Source: Deltaproteobacteria bacterium
GTDB lineage: Bacteria; Desulfobacterota; DSM-4660; Desulfatiglandales; HGW-15
Reading direction: 5' to 3'
NCBI GenBank assembly: GCA_020342025.1
Contig: CP070840.1
Coordinates: 2,482,008-2,497,986 of the forward strand
Length of the DNA stretch: 15,979 nucleotides
Below the pieces are notes generated by a model. The model had not been told where the DNA came from, did not search any database, and worked only from the letters and a program-made list of their open reading frames with translations. Within the stretch, counting starts at the first letter, position 1. Every line of letters begins with the position of its first letter. The position numbers and the translations under genes were made by a program. Shown in pieces: positions 1 to 6,708 of this stretch.

Positions 1-49
1 ATTTGAAGAAAGGGGCGAACGTGGTGAAAAGGCACTGGCTTCTCAGCAG

Positions 50-610
50 ATGCAGCGCCAACTGAGAGCCATTCTGAGCGCGGATGTGAAAGATTACAGC
101 CGCCTCATGACGCAAGATGAGATGTGGACCATAAACACTTTGAATGTCTACAGGGACCTCATCGCTTCCCATGTTCAAAGCCACCTGGGCAGAGTAGTGG
201 ACTCACCCGGGGACAACATACTCGCTGACTTCGGTAGTGTGCTCAATGCGGTGCGGTGTGCCGTTGAAATCCAGAAGGAGCTTGAAGTGAAAAATGCAGA
301 TTTGCCGGGGCAACGCAAAATGGAGTTCCGTATCGGGATAAACCTGGGGGATGTGGTTCTTGAAAAAGGAAGGATTTATGGTGACGGGGTAAACATTGCC
401 GCCCGAGTTGAGCGGCTCGCTGAACCTGGAGGCATATGCATCTCAGGCACCGTTTATGATCAAATCGAAAACAGATTGCCTTTTAGCTACGATTATCTGG
501 GAGAAAAATCGGTCAAGAATATTGAGAAACCCATAAGGGTATACCAGGTGCGGGCAGAGCCTGAGACGCCTAAGCCCTCAACCTCATATAAACGCAATGA
601 TACATTTTAG
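50..610 (+). CDS. Class III adenylate/guanylate cyclase domain protein, possibly 5'-partial
   Basis: This is a class III nucleotide cyclase that would make cyclic AMP or GMP from the NTP. Nearly the whole 186-residue product is one catalytic domain. D12 (in AILSADVKDYSRLM) and D55 (in DSPGDNILADF) sit where the two metal-binding aspartates are expected. The core around residues 94-119 (RIGIN, then YGDGVNIAARVE) includes N115 and R119, the usual transition-state residues. No membrane segment, TPR or receiver domain follows, although many relatives of this type carry long C-terminal TPR regions, so it is a minimal or shortened form. The ATG at 50 has no good ribosome binding site, and the frame is open upstream to base 2 without a stop, so the true start may lie before the window. 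Catalytic activity is inferred from motifs; ATP versus GTP is not decided. Confidence 0.85.
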   Translation: MQRQLRAILSADVKDYSRLMTQDEMWTINTLNVYRDLIASHVQSHLGRVVDSPGDNILADFGSVLNAVRCAVEIQKELEVKNADLPGQRKMEFRIGINLGDVVLEKGRIYGDGVNIAARVERLAEPGGICISGTVYDQIENRLPFSYDYLGEKSVKNIEKPIRVYQVRAEPETPKPSTSYKRNDTF

Positions 611-613
611 AAA

Positions 614-682
614 GTCATTGCGAGCCCGCAGAGCGCGGCAATCTCATAAAATCCCCCCCAATTCCCCTTTATTAAAGGGGGG
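614..682. repeat. Composite palindromic intergenic repeat
   Basis: Two adjacent inverted repeats follow the cyclase gene. The first has attgc (617-621) facing gcaat (638-642), with an inner cgc/gcg stem. It resembles the ATTGCGAG...GGCAATCTC repeats I recall from many environmental proteobacterial genomes. The second is ccccttt (664-670), att loop, aaagggg (674-680), perfectly paired. The second hairpin is followed by ggttaaag rather than a T-run, so it is not a classical terminator, although it could slow polymerase or protect the 3' end of the cyclase transcript. Confidence 0.6.
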
Positions 683-733
683 TTAAAGTGAATGTGAAAA
701 TATGCTGGAGAAACCACTATTCTGAATATGATT

Positions 734-770
734 TGTTAAGAGATGTTAAGCAAATGTAAAAGTATGTAAA
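734..770 (+). promoter_or_regulatory. Phased direct repeats upstream of the response regulator, including a CpxR-like box
   Basis: Four half-sites lie on the same strand: tgttaag at 734-740 and 744-750, then tgtaaa at 755-760 and 765-770. Their starts are 10, 11 and 10 bases apart, about one helical turn. The last two form GTAAA-N5-GTAAA (756-760, 766-770), which matches the known CpxR recognition pattern. OmpR-family regulators bind such tandem half-sites as head-to-tail dimers, and the adjacent gene is CpxR-like, so autoregulation is a natural inference. The box ends 14 bases before the ATG at 785, so it probably overlaps the promoter or leader, which would favour repression. Confidence 0.5.
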
Positions 771-771
771 A

Positions 772-776
772 GAGGG
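772..776 (+). promoter_or_regulatory. Ribosome binding site deciding the response regulator start
   Basis: GAGGG at 772-776 lies 8 bases before the ATG at 785. The in-frame GTG at 776 overlaps this site and could not use it, so 785 is the preferred start. Confidence 0.65.
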
Positions 777-784
777 TGACTTTC

Positions 785-1489
785 ATGGAGAAAAAGCTTC
801 TACTTGTAGACGACGATGAAAAACTCCTGAAGCTGGTAAAGGAATATCTCGAAGGTTATGGATTCCAAGTCCTCACTCTTCCCGATGGTTCCGATGTCAT
901 GAAGACGATTGCAATGCAATCGCCGGACCTCGTCATGTTGGATATCATGCTGCCGGGAAAGGATGGTCTGGACCTATTAAAGGAGATTAGGGTGGAGCAT
1001 TCTTTGCCTGTTATCATGCTCACGGCGAAGGGAGAAGACGCAGATCGCATCGTAGGGCTGGAATTGGGGGCAGATGATTACCTTCCCAAGCCCTTTAATC
1101 CCCGCGAACTACTTGCCCGCGTAAAAGCTGTTCTGCGACGGCCTCCTTATCTCGAGGATGAACAGGGCATAGAAGACAAAAAGGCTTTAATTAAGGTGGG
1201 CGGACTGTCGCTCAACAGGGCGAGACAGAGTCTCTTGGTGGAAGGCAGGGAAGTAGAGCTATCCGCCACAGAATACAAGGTTCTTGAGGCACTCATGAAA
1301 CACCCTAACGTTGTCATGACTCGCGATCAACTCATGACCCTTGCACGAGGAAGGGATTTTATGGCCTTTGATAGAAGCATAGATGTTCATATAAGCAAGT
1401 TGAGGGCCAAATTGAAACCATTCCCCAAATATGGGAAGTCCATCAAGACGGCGTGGGGAACGGGATACATGTTTGTGGAGACCCCATGA
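785..1489 (+). CDS. OmpR-family response regulator, CpxR-like
   Basis: This is a cytoplasmic DNA-binding response regulator of 234 residues, paired with the sensor kinase that follows. The receiver domain (about 3-120) has the acidic pocket D9-D11, phospho-acceptor D53 in MLDIMLPG, T80 and K102 in DDYLPKPF. The winged-helix effector domain (about 135-232) contains SATEYKVLEALM, FDRSIDVHISKLRAKL and the C-terminal GTGYMFV hairpin. Two stretches, LELGADDYLPKPFN and FDRSIDVHISKLR, closely resemble Escherichia coli CpxR as I remember it. An in-frame GTG at 776 would add three residues, but it overlaps the ribosome binding site. The stop overlaps the kinase start as ATGA, so the two are translationally coupled. 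An upstream GTAAA pair suggests autoregulation. Target genes are unknown; the downstream catabolic cluster is possible but unproven. Confidence 0.93.
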   Translation: MEKKLLLVDDDEKLLKLVKEYLEGYGFQVLTLPDGSDVMKTIAMQSPDLVMLDIMLPGKDGLDLLKEIRVEHSLPVIMLTAKGEDADRIVGLELGADDYLPKPFNPRELLARVKAVLRRPPYLEDEQGIEDKKALIKVGGLSLNRARQSLLVEGREVELSATEYKVLEALMKHPNVVMTRDQLMTLARGRDFMAFDRSIDVHISKLRAKLKPFPKYGKSIKTAWGTGYMFVETP

Positions 1490-2889
1490 AGCTGAGCAAG
1501 CTTTACATCAAAATATTCCTCTCCTTTCTCCTGGTTCTCACTGTAACCCTGGTATTGATTTTTGCCATCTTCGTCATCGCAGCGGGTAAAGACTTCCATT
1601 CCCGAATGGGTCACTATGTAAAGGCCCATGTCCTCATTACAAAAGAACTGGTGGAAGATAAAATCAAATCAAACCCTGGCGTGCCGGTCTCCGAGAATGA
1701 AGATCTCAAAAAGGTCATTGGCCGCCTGGGGCAGGCCTACGGCTCAAAGGTCTGGCTAACAGGTGCAGACGGAAAACCTCTTATGAAGTCCTTTTCCGGC
1801 GATATCCCGAAAACCCTTTCCGACTTCCGCTGGAAACGTGTGAACGAATCCAAAAATTTTGAACTGTACCGACGTATGAAGAGGGGTTGGCAATGGTATG
1901 CGATTATCCCCACGCAAATTCAAGAAGGCCGGACGGGCCGCCTTCACCTCTTTTTCGAAAGGCGGGAAAAAGAACACCCCGAAGGCTTCGGGCTGGGCCT
2001 CATCATCATCGGTATTGTTGTTGCTCTCCTGGTCCTACCCGTCTCAAGATACATCACAAAGCGAGTCAAGGGACTCAGCACGTCCGCCTCCCGAATCGCA
2101 GAAGGAGATCTTTCTCACAGGGCCACAGTGAGAGGTAAAGACGAAATAGGAGAACTGGGTCGCGCTTTCAACCGCATGGCAGACAAGTTGGAAAGGATGA
2201 TTCAGGGCGGCAAGGAGCTGACGGCAAACGTCTCCCATGAGCTGCGCACTCCACTCGCCAGAATCCGTGTGGCTGAGGAACTCCTCAGGGAGAAACTGGA
2301 AAGGCTCCATAATAGGGATCTGGACAGACATCTGGATGAGATCATTGAAGACATTGAAGAACTGGACGGCCTCATCGGACAGATACTGGACTTGTCAAAG
2401 ATGGACCTTCACGATGCACCTTTGAACATGGAGGTCATAGATCCTTCGGCGCTGATAAACGAGCTTCTGGGACGCTTAGAAAATTCCATGAATCAGAAAG
2501 GGTTGCATGTCACAAAGGAACTCTCATTCGATCCTCCCTTTATAGCGGACAAGGGCGCCCTTTGGACAGCACTCTCAAACATTCTCGAAAATGCGGTCAA
2601 GTTTACGCCTGAAAAGGGAGGCGTGAGCGTGAACATGTGGCCCGAAAACGGATGGTTAAACATTAGCGTCACAAATTCCTCGGATCCCATGTCGGAAGAG
2701 GATTTGGATAGGATTTTCCAACCCTTTTACAGGACAAAAGAAGCCCTGAAAAAGGGTTCGGGTTTGGGGCTCGCCATTACAAAGAAGATCATAGAAAGAC
2801 ATGGTGGAAATATCAGAGCCGTCAACACGGAAGCAGGCCTCCAAATCCAGATAAAGCTCCCCTCAGGTGGTTCTGAAGAGAATCCATAA
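1486..2889 (+). CDS. Sensor histidine kinase, CpxA-like (HAMP, HisKA, HATPase)
   Basis: This is a membrane-bound histidine kinase of 467 residues, the likely partner of the response regulator. It has a first membrane helix at about 8-33, a periplasmic sensor region at about 34-166, a second helix at about 168-186, then a HAMP linker (about 187-240). The HisKA domain carries the phospho-accepting H251 in NVSHELRTPLARIR. The ATPase domain has the N box NILENAVKF (365-373) and the G2 box GSGLGL (424-429). The G1 region is divergent: NSSDPMSEEDLDRIF replaces the usual DxGxG, as in CusS-type kinases that read N-x-G-x-P-I, but here even that glycine is serine. The start is the ATG of the ATGA overlap, with GGAG at 1477-1480 upstream. 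The periplasmic region looks like no domain I can name, so the signal is unknown. Confidence 0.92.
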   Translation: MKLSKLYIKIFLSFLLVLTVTLVLIFAIFVIAAGKDFHSRMGHYVKAHVLITKELVEDKIKSNPGVPVSENEDLKKVIGRLGQAYGSKVWLTGADGKPLMKSFSGDIPKTLSDFRWKRVNESKNFELYRRMKRGWQWYAIIPTQIQEGRTGRLHLFFERREKEHPEGFGLGLIIIGIVVALLVLPVSRYITKRVKGLSTSASRIAEGDLSHRATVRGKDEIGELGRAFNRMADKLERMIQGGKELTANVSHELRTPLARIRVAEELLREKLERLHNRDLDRHLDEIIEDIEELDGLIGQILDLSKMDLHDAPLNMEVIDPSALINELLGRLENSMNQKGLHVTKELSFDPPFIADKGALWTALSNILENAVKFTPEKGGVSVNMWPENGWLNISVTNSSDPMSEEDLDRIFQPFYRTKEALKKGSGLGLAITKKIIERHGGNIRAVNTEAGLQIQIKLPSGGSEENP

Positions 2890-2934
2890 CCGTGAGTTCC
2901 CCTGAAAGACTCCAGTCTATACTCTATTCTTATT

Positions 2935-3007
2935 CACCACTGAGGCACAGAGAGCACAGAGAGTATTTTTGTTTTGCCCGATCGGGAGACGCCGATCGGG
3001 CAAAAAA
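2935..3007. repeat. cacagag-type repeat with a 14-bp perfect palindrome
   Basis: Bases 2935-2963 contain a caccactgaggcacagag run with a second cacagag, a motif family I recall from many environmental bacterial genomes. Next, ttttgcccgatcgg (2972-2985) pairs perfectly with ccgatcgggcaaaa (2992-3005) around a gagacg loop. T residues precede and A residues follow the stem on either strand, so neither strand gives the stem-then-T-run of an intrinsic terminator. It looks like a palindrome inserted into a repeat. It could still act on the end of the kinase transcript. Confidence 0.6.
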
Positions 3008-3214
3008 TCTCAGCCCTTCGGGCCTAGGCCTGCGACTTAAACATTCATGACCTGAGAAGGAGCCTAATTTCAAACAAGAACCCTTGCGGTTGTAATTTTT
3101 AAATCCAATACCCCTTGGGAGCCCATTTCCTGCTCTCGACCGGAGCGGGGCCGCAGGCAGTCTGGGCCAGCTCGCAACTCCCTATTTTTCACCTTTGCAT
3201 TTCTTGTCCACATC

Positions 3215-3242
3215 TTGTATTTAACACACTTGGAGCTATAAC
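3215..3242 (+). promoter_or_regulatory. Weak sigma-70-like promoter candidate
   Basis: TTGTAT (3215-3220) and TATAAC (3237-3242) are 16 bases apart, in the AT-rich part of the gap before the FMN reductase. The -10 element matches 5 of 6 consensus bases, the -35 only 3 of 6. This is a guess based on position. Confidence 0.2.
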
Positions 3243-3315
3243 CACCCATAATTAGTTTTTTGTTTTGCTATCAGTGTTATGTCCAATAGATTCCATTAAA
3301 TTGTCATTCTAGCCC

Positions 3316-3358
3316 CACCCTAAACCTCCCCCTCAAGTGGGAGGGCGGAATGAGGGTG
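3316..3358. repeat. Hairpin just upstream of the FMN reductase gene
   Basis: caccct (3316-3321) faces agggtg (3353-3358), and cctccc (3325-3330) faces gggagg (3339-3344). The arrangement resembles the CCCTC...GAGGG-type dispersed repeats of many bacteria. It ends 5 bases before the ribosome binding site at 3363-3368, so if transcribed it would lie in the leader of the downstream gene and could influence translation. Confidence 0.5.
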
Positions 3359-3376
3359 AAAGGGAGGTCAGAAAAG

Positions 3377-3934
3377 ATGACGACAATTATTGGCATTTCG
3401 GGCAGTTTGAGAAAAGGTTCATATAATGCTGGGCTGCTCCGGGCTGCGGCTGAGTTAGCGCCAGAGGGTTGCGAGGTAGGTATTTCCTCCATCAGGGGTA
3501 TCCCATTGTACGACGGGGATTTGGAACAAGCTGAAGGTATTCCGGAGTTGGTCGCTGAAATCAAGGACCGCATCGCGAACGCCGACGGGCTGCTGCTGGT
3601 CACCCCAGAGTACAACAACTCCATACCCGGGGTGTTCAAGAACGCCATTGACTGGCTATCCAGACCCCCACAGGACCAGCCAAGGGTATTTGGGAATAAG
3701 CCCGTAGGTCTGATAGGGGCAACGCCGGGCCGTTTCGGCACGATCAACTCCCAAACAGCATGGTTGGCCGTGCTGAGGGTCCTGAATATGCGAGTCTGGT
3801 TCGGCAAACAGCTATATATTAATGGTGCAATGGACTTCTTTGACGAATCAGGGAACCTTACTGATGAGAAGATGAAAAAGCGGGTTGTATCTTATATGGC
3901 CGCGTTCACAGAACACGTCGCAAGTCAAAAGTAA
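3377..3934 (+). CDS. NADPH-dependent FMN reductase family flavoprotein
   Basis: This is a cytosolic flavodoxin-fold reductase of 185 residues that would use NAD(P)H to reduce FMN, quinones or similar acceptors. The N-terminal loop GSLRKGSYN (9-17) binds the FMN phosphate. LLVTPEYNNSIPGVFKNAIDWLSRP (about 74-98) is the family signature that contacts the flavin ring. The ATG at 3377 is chosen over an in-frame ATG at 3350 because GGAGGT at 3363-3368 lies 8 bases before it and the protein then begins directly with the first beta strand, MTTIIGISGS. Length is normal for the family. It is the first gene of the plus-strand cluster and lies 17 bases upstream of a periplasmic cytochrome, which suggests co-transcription. 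The physiological acceptor is not visible. Confidence 0.9.
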   Translation: MTTIIGISGSLRKGSYNAGLLRAAAELAPEGCEVGISSIRGIPLYDGDLEQAEGIPELVAEIKDRIANADGLLLVTPEYNNSIPGVFKNAIDWLSRPPQDQPRVFGNKPVGLIGATPGRFGTINSQTAWLAVLRVLNMRVWFGKQLYINGAMDFFDESGNLTDEKMKKRVVSYMAAFTEHVASQK

Positions 3935-3951
3935 TCACAGGAGATGACTTT

Positions 3952-5112
3952 ATGGCAGAGCAACCGTGTTATTGCAAAATTCACAGGCAAATCTCATTCC
4001 ACCATCTACTGAGATTTCTGGTCTCTGTGCTGGCCATGCTGGCCTTTGCCACGCCAGCACTGGCAACTGATTCACCCGGTCTGGATCGCCTCATGGGTGG
4101 CAAAGGTCGTTCGGATCATAAGAATCGTCTTGAGAAGCTCGTCTTCAAGAATGGAAAGACCTATATCTGGAAGGATTTCTCCGGGTGGGGCAAGGAGATT
4201 TTTATTCATGGGCAGGTCAAGAATCCGCCCACAGGACCTAGCCCTTCCCAACCGGTCTCCAAGTACTTCAAATGCATGACCTGTCACAACTATGAGCGAG
4301 AAGATCCCGACCTGACGAGCCAGGACCCGGAAGCCCGTTTTGATTGGATAGAAAAGACGGGGCAAAAAATTTACTTGCTCCAGGGGGCCACCATGTGGGG
4401 CGTTGTGAATCGGGAGACCTACTACTCTGATTATTATGAAATATATCACCACCTCTGCGTACCAAAAGGCAAGAAACCTCCGTCCACGCCCTGCGGACCT
4501 CTCCTCAAGCTCTGTGGACCGGGCTGCCGGACCATGGTCCCGGACAACCTGGATGATGCCACCCAGGTTTGCAGCGCTTATTGTAGTGCGGGACGCTATC
4601 TTGAAGAGTGGGAGCTTTACGCCCTGTTGGCCTTTTTTTGGGACCAGGAGATAAGGCTCAAAGATCTTGACCTCTCGCCAGAACAGGCGGCCCATGTGGA
4701 GGCCGTACTCACCTCCCATTCGCCAGATCCCCAGTATGCTAAAGGACTGCGGGACCTTTTGGCCAGCAAACACGCGAAAAAGGCAGACAACACTTTCCGG
4801 GGTGATTTCAAATCAACTAGGTACACTTCCGAAGGAAGTATAGTGGTTGAGTACGAGGATGGCACCAAATATGAGGGATATGCCGGAAGGGGGGAAAGGC
4901 TTTGGAACCTGAGCTGTGCACGCTGCCACGGAACAAAGAATTTGCCCCAGAAGGCAACTCACTTTACCCAGGATTTGGAGAAATTTCATAAAATGCTTGC
5001 CAAAGGGACCAGACACAGCGACAAGGCCTACATGCCCAACTTTACCCTGGAGCGTCTCAGCCGTCAACAGGCAGCAGACATCCTATTGTATCTGCGACAG
5101 ATCGCCCGGTAG
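3952..5112 (+). CDS. Periplasmic di-haem c-type cytochrome with a cysteine-rich insert
   Basis: This 386-residue exported protein has two covalent haem sites: CMTCH (108-112) and CARCH (322-326). A hydrophobic stretch at about 19-38 ending in PALA is a probable signal peptide. The C-terminal part looks like an ordinary mono-haem cytochrome c fold: CARCHG, a possible axial methionine M361 in YMPNF, and a final helix LSRQQAADILLYLRQ. The middle is unusual, with C169, C181, C188, C192, C207 and C211, including two C-x3-C pairs (CGPGC, CSAYC) that are not haem motifs. The stretch TMWGVVNRE-TYYSDYYE (148-162) looks conserved-like but I cannot name its family. CAGGAGA at 3939-3945 supports the start. 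Its place between FMN reductase and a hydrolase suggests an electron-transfer role linked to this cluster, but partners are unknown. Confidence 0.85.
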   Translation: MAEQPCYCKIHRQISFHHLLRFLVSVLAMLAFATPALATDSPGLDRLMGGKGRSDHKNRLEKLVFKNGKTYIWKDFSGWGKEIFIHGQVKNPPTGPSPSQPVSKYFKCMTCHNYEREDPDLTSQDPEARFDWIEKTGQKIYLLQGATMWGVVNRETYYSDYYEIYHHLCVPKGKKPPSTPCGPLLKLCGPGCRTMVPDNLDDATQVCSAYCSAGRYLEEWELYALLAFFWDQEIRLKDLDLSPEQAAHVEAVLTSHSPDPQYAKGLRDLLASKHAKKADNTFRGDFKSTRYTSEGSIVVEYEDGTKYEGYAGRGERLWNLSCARCHGTKNLPQKATHFTQDLEKFHKMLAKGTRHSDKAYMPNFTLERLSRQQAADILLYLRQIAR

Positions 5113-5133
5113 GGGCTAGAAAAGGAGGTAGCC

Positions 5134-5919
5134 ATGGGAAATAATCGCTTCGTTGATCTGAGTCTAAGCATTGAGCCGGACCTCCCCAGTGATCCGCCTA
5201 TGATGATCCCCAAAATAGATTATCTCGACCACGCCCAGGGCGCAGAGCAGATGAAGGACTTCTTCCCGGGCGTAAAAAAAGATCAGTTGCCTGGTGGATT
5301 GGGCTGGGCAGTCGAATTTCTGACTTTGACCACGCACAGCGGCACCCACCTGGATGCGCCCTACCACTATCACCCCACCATGGATAAGGGTAAAGACGCC
5401 ATGACCATTGACCAAATCCCCCTTGACTGGTGCTTCAACGACGCTGTGGTCTTGGATTTTCAGCAAAAAAATGACGGCGAACGCATAACGGTTGAGGACC
5501 TGGAGGAGGAGCTCGCCCGAATAGACTATAAAATCAAACCCTTGGATATTGTCCTCATCCAGACGGGTGCGGACGAGTTTTGGGGCAAACAGGAGTATCT
5601 GGTAAAAGGTGCGGGCATGGACCGGGAAAGCACGCTCCACCTGTTAGAGAAAGGCGTAAAGGTTGTGGGCATTGATGCCTGGAGTTGGGACCGCCCCTTA
5701 CCTTTTCTGGCCAAAGAATTCCAGGAGACGGGGGATCCCAAGGTGATTTGGGAGGCCCATTTTGCTGGGATTGAAATGGGTTATTGTCACATGGAAAAGA
5801 TGGCCAATTTGTCAGCCATTGGTCGACCCCATGGTTTCACGGTCTGTTGTTTCCCCATTAAAATCAAAGGGGCCAGTGCAGGTTGGACCCGTCCGGTCGC
5901 TATCGTGGATGAGGGCTGA
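5134..5919 (+). CDS. Cyclase-family metal-dependent hydrolase (PF04199, kynurenine formamidase/isatin hydrolase-like)
   Basis: This 261-residue protein belongs to the cyclase family, whose characterised members are metal-dependent amidohydrolases such as bacterial kynurenine formamidase and isatin hydrolase. The metal motif is H68-SGTH72-LD74-APYH78. GIDAWSWDRP (about 182-191) and the E-MGYCHMEKM segment near residue 213 are further family positions. The start has a strong site, AAGGAGGT (5122-5129). It follows the cytochrome by 21 bases and precedes the importer genes by 57. No tryptophan-degradation genes are nearby, so a role in kynurenine metabolism is not supported; opening of a cyclic amide, imide or lactone in the substrate of this cluster is more consistent with the context. 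Substrate unknown. Confidence 0.85.
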   Translation: MGNNRFVDLSLSIEPDLPSDPPMMIPKIDYLDHAQGAEQMKDFFPGVKKDQLPGGLGWAVEFLTLTTHSGTHLDAPYHYHPTMDKGKDAMTIDQIPLDWCFNDAVVLDFQQKNDGERITVEDLEEELARIDYKIKPLDIVLIQTGADEFWGKQEYLVKGAGMDRESTLHLLEKGVKVVGIDAWSWDRPLPFLAKEFQETGDPKVIWEAHFAGIEMGYCHMEKMANLSAIGRPHGFTVCCFPIKIKGASAGWTRPVAIVDEG

Positions 5920-5976
5920 TTTTTTGGGAGCCAGCCTTCCGCGATAACCCCCATAAATTTACATATTCATTTAAAA

Positions 5977-6708
5977 ATGCTCAAGGGAATCCAGATCACA
6001 AAACGTTTTGGCGGCCTGACTGCCCTCTCTGAAGTGGATTTTGTGGTCCGTCGGGGGGAGATTGTTGGCCTCATTGGGCCCAATGGCTCGGGTAAGACCA
6101 CCCTTTTTAATGTGATCTCAGGTCTTCACAAGCCCGATTCAGGGATTGTCACCTTTGAGGACAAACGCATAAGCGGCCTGCCTCCTTACAAAATTGCAAG
6201 CCTGGGTATTGGCCGTACATTTCAGATCGTGAGGCCCTTGATGGATCTCGATCTCACACAAAACGTGGCCATAGCGGTCCTTTACGGGAGGGAAGGGATC
6301 AGTGGTCTCAAATTGGCGTGGGAACGGGCAGCAGAGATCCTGAATTTCACAGGACTCTCATCAAAGGCACACAAGCTACCGGGCCAATTGGCTTTGGAGG
6401 ATCGTAAGCGGCTTGAGATCGCCAGGGCATTAGCGACCAAGCCGGAAATCATACTTCTGGATGAAGTCTTTGCCGGACTGAACCGAAAGGAGATCGAGGG
6501 CGCCATAGATCTTACTTTTCGGATCAGGGATCATTTCAAGGTGACGGTATTTATGATCGAACATGTGATGAAGGCGATCATGGGGACCTGCTCTCGTGTC
6601 CTTGCACTGCACAACGGGGCCAAGATCGCTGATGGCCATCCTGAAGAAGTAGCCAATGATACGAAGGTGATCAAGGCCTACTTGGGAGCAGCTTATGCTG
6701 AGCGTTAG
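5977..6708 (+). CDS. livG: LIV-type ABC transporter ATP-binding protein (LivG family)
   Basis: This cytoplasmic ATPase of 243 residues powers the branched-chain amino acid-type (HAAT) importer encoded here. Walker A is GPNGSGKT (34-41). Walker B with catalytic glutamate is IILLDE (158-163), followed by D-loop AGLN. The switch histidine is in MIEHVM (H196). The signature is degenerate: LALED (138-142) followed by RKRLEIARAL replaces LSGGQ or LSYGQ. I recall a LivG subgroup reading LTLAGRKRLEVARAL, so this may be a lineage feature and not a defect. The start gives the family-typical beginning MLKGIQITKRFGGLTAL, but no Shine-Dalgarno is visible in the AT-rich leader. The gene overlaps livF by 14 bases. 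The substrate is not necessarily an amino acid. Confidence 0.92.
   Translation: MLKGIQITKRFGGLTALSEVDFVVRRGEIVGLIGPNGSGKTTLFNVISGLHKPDSGIVTFEDKRISGLPPYKIASLGIGRTFQIVRPLMDLDLTQNVAIAVLYGREGISGLKLAWERAAEILNFTGLSSKAHKLPGQLALEDRKRLEIARALATKPEIILLDEVFAGLNRKEIEGAIDLTFRIRDHFKVTVFMIEHVMKAIMGTCSRVLALHNGAKIADGHPEEVANDTKVIKAYLGAAYAER

Larger units (their letters stand above)
2890..3376. other. Gene-free intergenic region with several hairpins
   Basis: No credible coding frame exists in these 487 bases, and the reverse-strand frame running into the FMN reductase gene is a shadow. The region separates the two-component system from the metabolic cluster and probably holds the promoter of the latter. It contains the cacagag repeat and its palindrome (2935-3007), a short gccc-ttc-gggc type hairpin near 3012-3023, and a GC-rich structure at 3121-3167 (gccca/tgggc, cctgc/gcagg and gctc/gagc arms). 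An AT-rich stretch follows at about 3180-3305, then a hairpin at 3316-3358 just before the FMN reductase. No tRNA or recognised riboswitch was seen. Confidence 0.7.

Noticed and set aside
2972..3005. Intrinsic terminator for the kinase gene
   Set aside because: The stem is followed by A residues and preceded by T residues on both strands, so it lacks the required T-run.
3121..3167. tRNA or small RNA gene
   Set aside because: The hairpin arms do not form a cloverleaf, and no T-loop or anticodon arm pattern is visible.
4072..4773. 233-codon open frame on the minus strand
   Set aside because: It lies opposite the cytochrome gene, which has two haem motifs and a signal peptide; no motif is seen on the reverse.
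5134..5919. Kynurenine formamidase (kynB) as a specific name
   Set aside because: No tryptophan dioxygenase or kynureninase gene is nearby, and the family has many substrates; only the family-level name is supported.
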